Assembly (NCBI RefSeq): GCF_000003815.2
Contig: NC_049979.1
Coordinates: 30,262,620 to 30,326,619, forward strand
DNA from: Branchiostoma floridae
Taxonomy: Eukaryota > Chordata > Leptocardii > Amphioxiformes > Branchiostomatidae
Length of the DNA: 64,000 nt
Direction of reading: 5' to 3'
Both the position numbers and the translations under genes were made by a program. This document shows positions 12,601 to 24,600 of the stretch, one piece after another; positions within the stretch are counted from its first letter, which is position 1, and each line of letters begins with the position of its first letter. The notes under the pieces were generated by a model. It was not told the DNA's origin. It did no database searches and saw only the letters and a list, made by a program, of their open reading frames with translations.

Positions 12601-15600
12601 GTTACATTTATTTAAGGTCATTCATTGACAACTATTGACTAATACGATTTCCTCAGTAATTATGCAAACTACGTCCTAATTTTCATAACATGTAAATCAT
12701 TAGGAATATTGTTGTCTAAGCTACCTGCTAGACTACAATGATGGTAATCTGTCGTTCTCCTGCCGTGATCCTCTTTGGAATATCATGACAAAAACGCCCT
12801 GGCAGTTCCTAAGTTACATGTTAGGGGTGGGGGGTATGTGGCTGAAATTTGCACCACCTATTCATCACGCTAAATGTTTTCTACACTCAAAATACCAAGG
12901 CCATATCATGTCCGGGACAAGACATACATAGAAGAAAAAAAGTATGATAGAATATTGAGAGCAACGTTGTAACATAAACAATACATGAATATCATAATGA
13001 ATAAATATTGAATAAATATTGCAGATACGAGTACAATGTCTAAAAGGCAAATTGGAATAGGCTAAAAACTATACATTTTAAAAGTCTCATCACGCTAAAA
13101 TTGATTGACCTGTGCTACAAAGTTAGCTAAAAAAAATGACCAATCTGGTAGAGTATCAATCAATCAATCAATCAAAAATGGTTTATTATAAAACAAGTTT
13201 CTGGCAGCCAGGGGCTGAATTGTGTCTTGTTGTACATACGATTGCTTGTTACGACATACATATAATCACTAAAACGTGATCAAACTTTAAAACTAATGAT
13301 CAAAACTAATGATCAATGGCGAACATTGCTGCTTTAGTGGATATTTAGTATAAAATAAATAGTAATACATTTGGCATACAGCTCGTAAACAGTGTCATTT
13401 TGTTTCGTTGATAAGACCTAGCAGTGACGGCACTGGGCTGTTACGGAATCTGGCAGTACGGGTGCTAGGTAGAGTCAGTGCCTGTGCGTTCCGCAGGTTG
13501 CGGCCATGCGTCTGTCCACGGGTCTGCGGTATCAGGTCTGCAGTTCGTTCAGACTTCTTCATGCTGGCTGCAAACTTCCGGCAGAGGTTACTTCTTTCCT
13601 CCAGGGTTTCAAGTCCGCACTGTTGCAGGGCTGATGTGTAGTCAGTGTAGTGTCGCCCGAGGATTGTTCGACAAGCGCGTCTCTGTACGTGTTCCAGGGC
13701 TGCAGTCTGCTTACGTGTGAGACTGGTGATACACTGGTGCACAATATTCCAGAATGGGCCTGATAAAACCACTGTAAACTGTTACCAAGTTAGCTACCGG
13801 TAGTCCGAACGTCTTGAGTCTTCGGAGCATAAACATGCGTTTGTTAGCCTTTTTGGTGGACTCACAGACTTGCTTGTCCCACTTCAGGTTGGACTGCAAC
13901 CATACTCCAAGCACCTTAGCGACTACCACTGTCAGAAGGGGCTTACCCTCGAGAGTTATGGGTGGAGGGGGTGGTGGGTTCTTCATGAAGCACACAGTCA
14001 GCACCATTCAGATAATAAAAAACAATGCAACCTACGGGCTTTCGGGAGTATACAGTTCGTTCAATGATTTGACCATCAGCATTCTATTTTGTACAAATTA
14101 GTAAAAGGTACTCAGATAATAAAAAACAATGCAACCTACGGGCTTTTCGGGAAATGAAATAAATCTATGCTCAGCAACAACGATCACCAAGCATTAGAGA
14201 TCAAAAGTTAGGGAGACAGCAGTGCACTTCCGGCCTATTACAGCAGCCTTCTGCCATTTAATTTGAACTCCGACCGGGAACCTGAAACTTATATTGATTG
14301 TAAACGAAACGAGCACAGGGCCTGTTCCAATGACTGGGTCACCAAAAAAGTGCAAAAATTCCCTGCCTCTTTTAAACATAAAAAAATATAAGAAGTATAA
14401 GAAAAACAGCACAACACTCGTCATAATTCCAGGCAACCCTTAACTCTATCTAAACCGGGCTTTTTTTAGGATAGGACAGGGTCTCTTTTGACCCAATTTT
14501 GTTGCCAATGAAGACGACACTGACGCCTGTATGACGTCAGAAAATAAAGTCATTTGTCATCTTGCATCTACATATAATTTTTACACATATAATGCCCAAA
14601 CCGAAAAGAAATAGACTAAAAAGTGACTCGCCAAAAATAGTTACTCAAGCAACTGGATATGATTTTGAAACGGTTAGACGTTTCGGATAGAATCCACTAT
14701 CCTTCGTCAGTGACACTGAAGAGATCTGGAAGAAACAGGTCTTTTATACTCTAACTATGAATGAAGACAAATTCAGATGTCCAATAGGAAAGGTTGTAAG
14801 ACAATTCAGACTGAGACAATTTGGATTCCAAAGAAAACAAAGCTAAGCCAAAGTCAAGCTGAAGACAATTTGGATTTCAAAGGATAGCAAGGCTAAGACA
14901 CAGTTAATGCAAATGAGTCAATTAGCTCCTGTTGTTTTAGGTACAGGAGCTAAACGTTTTGTTGGAGGGGGGGTAGTGCTATGTCACTATATTCCTTCAA
15001 CCTCCAATCCACCGACATCCTAGACTGCTGGTTTGAACGGGGACTAGGAGAGGCCATATATGAGAGAATATACAATCCCAACCTCAACAGAAAAGGGGGG
15101 CTGCGTATGGAACTTTCCGGCACTTGGGACATAGCCCCCCATTGTCTTCATTCATAGTTAGAGTATAAAAGACCTGTTTCTTCCAGATCTCTTCAGTGTC
15201 ACTGACGAAGGATAGTGGATTCTATCCGAAACGTCTAACCGTTTCAAAATCATATCCAGTTGCTTGAGTAACTATTTTGGCGTATCTTATTACCTGGATG
15301 TCTAACCTACATCGACGTAAAAAGTGACTGTGTTTTGTAGAAAAATTAAAGATTTTGGCGGAATTTTCGTAAAAGTAACATGTACCGTTTATAATGCGTT
15401 TGTCCGCCATCATGGATTTTGACATATGACCTCACCAAACTAGCATGAATTATGATTGTTGAATTATGAATGTAATCTAAAACTAGAGTTCGGGGACCTC
15501 ATACCTCCATGAAATATTTATTGCTTTTTGTGGATGTAATGTTAGTTGATGGTCGGTTGTATTTGAGAGTAATGGATATTACTGTTATGGGAGAGAACTG

Positions 15601-18600
15601 GTTAGACAAAAAAATGTCCATCTGATTAGGAAATATAAATATGTGACACTTCAAAGTCTAATGTGAGTTTAACAGATCGACGCAATATGGTAGCGTGGTG
15701 TTCTTGAACAGTGATGTTTGGCAGTTTAACTGGCTAAGGTTGTCAGCATTCCTGAGGTGCCGACCATGTGCCTCAGAGCGGTGTGGTGGGAGCCAGTTGG
15801 AAAACTCAGAATGAACAAGGGATCTGGCAAACTTTAGTCAGAAAATTTTACGTCTTACATGTAGAGGTTCTAGATCACACATTTGTAGCGCTGAACTGTA
15901 GGAACTGTAGGAACGACCAAGAATGATCTTACAGGGTCTGAGCTGGACACGCTCTATCATACGTGACTGTTCTACTGTAAGCCCAGGGTGCCAAACCTGG
16001 CAGGTGTATTCCAGGGTGGGGCGGACAAACCCTATGTACACTAGTGCTCAAACCGTGTTTCTTCAAACACCTAATCATGTATAGACGGTGGTTAGGTTTG
16101 CCCACAATGATTCAGATGCGCCAACAAACAGTCTGGGAATTGCAGGTGGTTTTTGCAGGGCGCATTTTTTAAATATTATAAAGTTATGATAATGCTTAGT
16201 GCTGGTAGCATGCAAGGTACAGAGTATGTTTTAGAATGCATAAAGAGGCACTTGTGACATATTGATATATGATGTTTATTGAATTTGCATAATATATATG
16301 TTACACCACAAACGAAATACAACACTGTGTCCCCAAACGCTCAAGTACATAGATGCAATTTATTATCACAATCAAAATTGTCCGGCTTCCCAAAACAGAT
16401 GTTCTAAAATGTCAAGATGGGTAAACAGCTGCTCTTAGGTGCCAACTGTTACAAATATTTCAAACAGCTGCCATCAACATCAGGACATCAACTGTTCAGA
16501 TAAGGAATTAACAAACACATCCAGATAATAGATATACAATATAAGCAAGTACATACTCAACTTCAATGTAATACAAGGCAGAACACAACATCTAATCACT
16601 TTCAGCTTTCACACTAAGTATGAAACCAATCCATCCAGCTGTTCTTGAGTTATCTTGTACACAAACATACAAATACAACTGAAAATATTCAAATTGACCG
16701 GAATGGGCAAACAGCTGCTCTAATCAGGAGTCAACTGTTACAGATATCCTAAGCAGACATAAATAAAACGAATTATTATATTCAAAAAGCTCAGGGTTCC
16801 CCAAACAGCTGTCATACAAATCACCTCACTATCTGCTTGGAGATAAGCTCATTAACAAACGCTTAAAGCACGATGCCTGTTCCATTATATCGCAGATATA
16901 GGGGTGATTTCTTATATTATTACATCAATTATAACGACAGATACGGCACCACAATTCGAGCTTTCATTACACCGCACCAAAACAACAAGTGTGAAACCAA
17001 TCCATTCAGCCGTTCTTGAGTAATCGTGTACACAGACAGACAAACATAACAGAAAACATAACATCCATGACATTTCATGGAGGTAATTACACAGGACGTT
17101 AATGGTGTAGATTAACAACTGTGGTCTAGCAATAAAACCTTAAAATCTCAGAATTCAAAATGAAATTAGTACATTTGGTACAATATTCTCGTCAGAAACC
17201 CATTGTAGGGCAACACAAAAAAATAAAAAAACTGTAAATGTTTCTCAGAATTATTTCCAACAATATTGTTTATAGCTTATTCACATATATTTTGAGATTA
17301 TGACGCAGAAAGCACAAATTGCTTATATTAAGTCTTGTACTAAAAAAACATACGCATAAAACAAAAAAAGGAAACCACATACATACATAAGTACAAAATG
17401 GATTACAGAAAAGGAATTTTTTACAAGTTGGTGCTGAATCAATTAAGAGAACCTGCCTGTGCAATCGATAAAAGTATTGACAAAATCAAAAATACTACAG
17501 TTTTGTAGATGTGAAAGATGTTTATCCTGATAACAGTAAAGAACATGTAGTGTCGTTGAGGTGCTTTATGTCTACTATTATATTGGTGACAGCCAATAAC
17601 AAAGAACTTCTTTGGCTGGTCGAGTGTGCAGTGTAGGAGATAATGTTCAGTTCTGTCACAATGATAGCCGCATTTACATTTAGCATAATCAATCAGCTGT
17701 GTTGAAATAGGTGGTATGTTTACTGACTGAAATTTAGACGCAGCCGTGTAAGATGAACTGCGGACCGGTGTTGGGCATAAGAGAAATTGGAGTATTTTGT
17801 CTGCTTGTTGAATAATGAGTCCAGCTTTTTTTTTTAAATGTTGATTGTGAGGGGGCTTTAGCTTTCGAAGGGAGTTCATTCCAGTTCGTGGTTCAATCTT
17901 TTTGCTGAGACAAACGAATACAAAACTTCTTCCACAAGAGACGTGTCATCAGCAGAAAGGTTGGCATCAGTTTGCAAGTTGTCCACTAGATCATTAATAA
18001 AAACTAGGAAAAGGAGTGGGCCCAGGAGCGACCACTGTAGGACACCTGCGTCAATCGGTAGCCAGCCGGAACATGCCTCATTAATGACAACTCTCTGCTT
18101 TCGATTTTCGAGGTAAGATTGTAGCCATTGAAGGAGTGAACCAGGTATTCCTTGTTGGCTTAATCTAGAAAGAAGGCCACCGTGCCATACTTTATCAAAA
18201 TATTTTGATATGAGTCTCCGGGAGTAAATCCAGAATTACGATCGGTTAGCAGGTTGTTGCGTTGTAAGTAAGTTGCAAACAATATTCTAGAAAAAATCAC
18301 CATGTTTCGTAGTCCATTCTCAATCCAGTAACTGCATTGTAAAATTGACGCAGAAACAAGGGACATATGATGTACTGAAGCTAAAATTCCAAACTTATTG
18401 TGCCGAGTTTTCGGTAGATTTGACTTTGGCAGGGTCAGCTGAATTTCGAAACGATCAAAACAATGTTACTTATAAAGATCAGTGGGTACTGAATAATTTG
18501 TAACTTATTGCTCGTGGTCAATTGATCTGCATTCCTTCTATATTGCCCACCCGCCTATCGTGGCAACATTTCTCCAGTCCCTTGAGAGACACATAGAAAG

Positions 18601-21600
18601 AGTAAGAGGGAGATATATATGTCAGTATGTCAGTATGAGGTAGCCATAAAAATGATGCCAAAACATGACGCAGGACGCAACATAACAAAACATATAATTG
18701 TTTTATGTTAGGAAATCAACAACAAGCGGTTCGATTTGAAAAATCACATTCAACAAGTAAATTCATTTACGCTGAAACTTTATTCCTTTCAGCTCTCGAA
18801 ATATTCTTTTAGACTGTGGGGGAAACGTTGCATCTACGGTGGAACTATTCAAAGAGACCTACCCAGGAGGCCGTGAATTTATCATTCATTCCTTTGAAAT
18901 GGATCCCCGCTTAGCTCCGTACTTTGCGGCCTACCCCGATGCTGTTTTTCACAACCCTGTTGCTGTATCAAACAAAGACAGTAAGTGCGAGTAACTTTTC
19001 TTCACATTCAAATGTCGAGTCCAATCAAGTTGTTTGCTAGATATAGGATAAGAATGCAAAATAAGATACATGTCGTTTTTATGAAGATAGCAACAATCCT
19101 TGTATAAAGAAAATGTTGAAATGTAACTTCGGTTCACCCAACTAAAAATGAATTTTCACCGCCTATAAGTCTCGCGCGAGACAAACGACATGTTTGAAAT
19201 TAGTAGTAAGTTAAAAGCTATGACTAAAAATCACAGAAATTACTAATGTCATATAGCTGTTGTTATAATATCCTCGAGATAACAACGATGATTACGATTT
19301 TATCACTATCACAATATCTCAAATAACAGGGTTGGTCAATGAATCGTAATAGTGTGGACATAGCTTTCTTAGCGATGGTTGGGAGTTGTTAAAATACAAT
19401 TACAACCAATATATTTGCAGAATGTAACAACTAAATGCATATGGTAGCCATTTTTTAAAATAACAGTTGCAACTGTACCATTTTAGGCTTTACCATGTCA
19501 TATCTTGAAACCGTGTGGTTTCCCGAAAGAAGTTTAAGAAAGAACAAAGATGGGATGATGGGAGGAGGAACAATTTTCGCTTACGACGACGAAAAGAAGG
19601 ACAACAAGACTGGGGGCGCCAGGAATCTTTCTCGCCACATTCGTGTTAAAACCATTGACTTTTCAAAGTGGCTCCGTGAAAACATCCACGAAGAGGATTA
19701 TGTTATCTTTAAACTGGACGTCGAAGGGGCAGAATATGATATCTTGCAAAAGATGGTAGATGACGGGACATTCCATCTTATCGACAAGTAAGTAATATGT
19801 ATATATGTATATATGACATGTTTACAGTTTTTTGACTCGGTCCTGCGGTCGATTAACAAAGTAGCCCAACAACTATGTACCCTGAAATTTGGAAAATCAT
19901 GTTGTACCGCGTGGATGTAGATAGGTCCGATATCGGCTCCTCTAATCCTCTCCAACTCGGGCATCCTCCTAAATGCAAAATAGCAATCGTAACTTCCATT
20001 CATAAAGCCGGTAACCGCCATTTTACAGACAGCTCCAAGCCTATTAGACAACTCAGTGAAGTGCTAAGTGTTCTGGAGACCCTGGTCAACAAACGTCTGC
20101 CACACAGATACTGAGCAGAAAGCTTATATTGTCCCAGAAATTAGGTCAAGACCTGAAATTCACTGGAAATATTAATTTTTTTCTTTAATCGATTAAATGA
20201 AGCCGATATTTTCATAATGTACCTTTTAACATTTTAAACATCCCACAATGTATGTTCTGACTGAAAAAAATTCAAATATACCAACCCTGCCAGACTTATT
20301 CTCTTCTAAAGATAACAACGGAATCATCCACCGTAGTTCAATACAAGCCACCTGGGGGCACAAACTTGCACAACTTCCTCCCTGACTAAAGACGTAACCA
20401 CTACTCAAAAATCGTGAAACTGCCATATGAATATAATTTTAACGCCAACGTTGACGCACCGCTGCAGTACCAATACTTTTTTGCCATTATCGAACTTGAA
20501 CTTCGTTTTTGCAACCCCTACATAACTACCAAATATCATTCGAAACGACCCACAACGTCTCGAGTTATCGTGTCCGCAACCGATCACACGCAAACACTCG
20601 CTCCGCTGCAGCCCCGACAGAAAGTGGCAGGTTAACATATTTTTGAACAGAACATTTGTTTCTGCAACCGCTACTCAAATATTAGATATCATGAAATCCC
20701 ATTCACAGCTACCCAAGTTTTATGCGGTAGACCTACACGTTGAGACAAAAAAAAATTCTGACAGAATATAACCTTCTTGCAGCTGTGCGAAGGTATTTAG
20801 GCGTCAACGTTAAAAAAATCCTACAAACGTAGAGTTTTTTGTACAAAAGCTAGGCGATCATCCAGAATTCTTAATGGTTGTGATCTAAGTAAAAAGGATT
20901 ATAAAGGGCTTACTTGTCAGACTATACACAACAATGGAAGAATCTCGAGTATGCCGTCACTGTCATCGTACAAAAGTATCCACTCCGAACTATCCCTATT
21001 GTCACTCCAGTACCTACGTCGCTCAAGTTCCAGACGGCAGTAACCGTATACAAACTGTTGAATGGACTCGTACGCTGACCTCCACCTCTGTTTGCTTTCT
21101 CAAGCACGGGCTTCTGCCATTCACTCCCGCTACCCCATAAGGAAATTTGACCCCTGCATACAAAACTGTCCGATCCCAGAAAACATTTGTGAGCAGAAGA
21201 TAATGCTGCCTGTATAACCCCCTTCCAAATAGTACTGGTAAAACACTCCGAATTTTACTCGATATGCATTTGACAAGAAACAATATATCCACACTGTGAA
21301 TATTATAGCGCCCATAAGTAGTAACTGATCAAGGTAGCTTTATATGACCTCGATTCCATAATATTACTGGCAGCATATATAGTCTTACCGGTAGTATTTT
21401 TTGCTAACATCGCTAGTAAACACCGATTTCCTCCGAATTAATTCATTCTGGCTTAATTGTATGACCTTGCAACCGTTTACATTGTTCATTTGATATTGCA
21501 CAGTTACCCCGGTCAAGGAACTGCCATGGCCATGACCACCAGGGCCAGATTTTGATAATAGCATTCGAACAGTTTAGTAGTCCTGGCTAAATTTTTTACA

Positions 21601-24600
21601 ACCAAATAATTCAATGCAATTAGATATTTGAAATATTTTGGGCAATTCCCAAATACTTTCACTAAAACGAATCACCTAGTACATTTATGTAGAAATGGAA
21701 TGTCTCAGAGGCAAATCAATACAATATGGACTATTCAATACCAAGTCCGCTAAAACTGTTTTTGCATAATCACCCCTGCTGCCAATGAAATGGAATTACT
21801 AACTTTTTCCCGTGCAAGAATGGACTCTCCCCATGTCATCTCTATGTCACACTTTGACCAAAACAAAAACAAAAAAAACTTTTGACTTTTGCGAAATCAA
21901 CCCAGTCTAAAATTTGATTTCAAAAGGTTTTAACCTTATTCATTAGCAATAGGAATCCTGGTTGCTGCTGATCACCGGACCGAAACAGCAGATTAAAGTA
22001 ACCAGGAAACCTCGCCAGAATCTGTGGGGGCTGGGTTGTTTTTTCCAGCCATACTTTGACTTTGGATTTAGTTAATCCTCCTTACGACATACCTGCTGTA
22101 CGGATAAAATATTACACATAGTATGTGTTCATATTACATTGTCTATTATATTCTATATTTCAAAAAAAAATATTTTATCTTATGAGATCAATCTATATCT
22201 TCTTGATATTTTAGGTCTCACATAAATGGTATGGCCTTCTATCACATTTTTTTATTTGTTTTTTTTTTATTTCCACACATACAGATTTTATGGAGAATGT
22301 CACTTCTGGCATCCTACTGGCTGGAATGAACATCAGAGACAAGAACTTTTGAAGAAAATTAAAACAATTGGATTCACAAAGACGTACTGGGCTGGTGAGG
22401 AGAGAACTTATGCCGACTTCGATGATCTGCATCAATCTCAGGTACTCATACTGGGAAGTTTCACTGTAATGATTTCGGCTTCAGTCTTTCACTGACTGCC
22501 ATACCATTGGGTGCAGGGCAGGGCTGGGACACTGTAGACACTGTTAATACTTTCTGTATCAAATAGTCTGTTTGACACACTTATAGGATTTAGAAACAAT
22601 AGATAGAGACTTTTACTTGGTTTACAAGTCATCCATATTTCTGTGAACACAAGCCAACTGTCAATGGAAAGTTGTGTAAGTCTTGGGCCATGAGTGCCCT
22701 TGCAACTTCCGACCGGATTGCAAGTTTCTAACAAACATCGTACGGCGCAGCGTGCACATTATTTTTCTGACAAGAACTGACACATCTTAGATATGATATC
22801 TAATAAAGACGTCTGGATGCTGAAAGAACTGTGTCGGTACTGTTATCTTGCTCTTGAATGAATATTAATGAGTCACATTTAGAGTTCGTTGACTACATTA
22901 TGATACTTTGTAATCGGGATAAAAAACACATCTTTTGTAAACCCTAAAACACCTGACTTTTTTTTCGACTAAAATGCCCGAGTGGAGTTCAAACGGACGT
23001 TAAAATGTTTTTTTTTGAAAGAATCTTATTTTGGGGATACATTTTGGGGATCATTTAGCATACATTGCTTCGTCAATGTAAGAGGAAAAGTTTGACATGT
23101 TAAGTTAAGGTGTTTCTAATTCCAGCTTATTATTGTAATATATGCAAACCATCAGAAGGACTAACCCTATTTTTACAAAGGAGGGGAATGTTCAGCACCC
23201 CTGAAGCTTTTAAGCAGCATAACTAATGAATGGCTATCGCTAAAGCTACCAAAGCATGATTTATATTTATTCGGGTTACATTTGCATACGAGTTAGCACA
23301 TTTAATATTCCCAAGTTAGTGAATTCGACACATTTAACATATTTGTGAATTTATATACTTGTATTGAATTTAATTTATTTCAGTAACGTTGCAGAAAAAT
23401 GATGAATATCAATCGAAACGTCCGCAACTAAATCTCCGTTTTCGTTGAGTTATAGAGATAGAATTGTATTTTAACAAGAATTACATTTTACAAACGGTTT
23501 AAATTTCATCCATTAATGCAAGGTAACATACGACGCCCCTGGAATAGGAGGACAGGTCCTTTCCACATGCTCCCCGTCCTCATCTGGCGAACTCTCCGTG
23601 TCTGTCGTCGTGCAAGTTGGAATGAATCTTAAGTCCGCTAGGAAGCTGGTGACTACCCTACAGGCGTACCCCAAAAGATTTCCAATCACCCTGTTCATGT
23701 ATGGGGATTTTGCAGAGTCACATCCAGAAGTTTTACGCGAGTGGGCGAGCTACTTTAACATTGGAATGCGTGAGGTAAATTTTAAAACTGTTTTATGATT
23801 TTAAAAGCGATTTATCTGTAATTGATTCGCAAACGTAGTGTCACAGAGGTATGATTTGGCAAAGATGCGTTACATTGAATTAGATACGCTCAGATCATTG
23901 TCATACAAGTTGTAAGATAGTTTTGTTGTTTATTTTACGATGAAGAATAAAAGGATCTATTTATATGCATATTTTAATGACTGCATTTAATGTACTGTAA
24001 TGTTAATTTGTGTAATAACAGAAGTATATGAGGTCGCCAAGCTCTAGTTTATGATTTTACTGTCAACGTAACCCTAAAGGAGGAGTGGTTAAAACTCTAA
24101 CCCTATTCAGACTGGGGGGGTGGGGGTGACTTAAAGTACCTCCGCCAACTTTGACGTCGTATAACTCCAAAACGGATTGTGCTAGGCCAACTAAATTTGC
24201 AAAAAATACAACAAACTGACTAAGTTTATATTTGTAGTTTTAAAGGTATGCTACGTAATTATCTTTGTGACCTCCCAAGTTAGACCCTCTTGGCTGTAAG
24301 TAACAACTTCCAGGCCTCCAGTAGGCACCCTAGGGGTGGGCTAATGAGTTTCTTCTTTTCAAACACTCAATTTTTTTTCACTTCAGAATAGGGTATAATT
24401 ATGCACTTAGTCTATTTTGTAGGGTATCAATAATCTGAGGTTACATTCCCTTCAAAACTGCAAGAAATCTTGCAAATATTACGTTTTTCAAAAACTCTGG
24501 TGCAACTGTCATCAGACACCCCACTGTGCAGTCAGGCACACAAGACACTGATAAGCCAGATGTGGGCGTGTTTCTATATGAAGCATGGGGGTCCATGTAG

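Larger units (their letters stand above)
14634..15278 (+). mobile_element. Penelope-like element remnant with inverted terminal arms
   Basis: Two perfect 137-bp inverted arms (14634-14770 and 15142-15278) enclose 371 bp. Just before the right arm the plus strand encodes the end of a Penelope-type GIY-YIG endonuclease: CWFERGLGEAIYERIYNP, LNRKGGLRMELSGTWD, with stop TAG at 15155. Penelope elements are known to carry pseudo-LTRs that can sit in inverted orientation and hold hammerhead ribozyme motifs. The arms contain CTGACGA, a GGATAG/CTATCC stem and GAAACGTC, which resembles that core. Between 14808 and 14900 a unit of about 50 bp ('agacaatttggatt') is duplicated. Confidence 0.8.

Noticed and set aside
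15202-15235. A functional hammerhead ribozyme in the Penelope-like arm
   Set aside because: The core words are in order, but there is an A-C mismatch at the base of stem II and no clear stem I in a single arm. Kept only as a resemblance.
9689-18793. Direct joining of exon 1 to the exon at 18793
   Set aside because: The phases disagree (1 against 2), and joining would give a stop within a few codons.
20405-21315. Several overlapping frames of 60-90 codons in FkbM intron 4
   Set aside because: No family motif, no conserved splice signals, and frames on both strands; chance frames.
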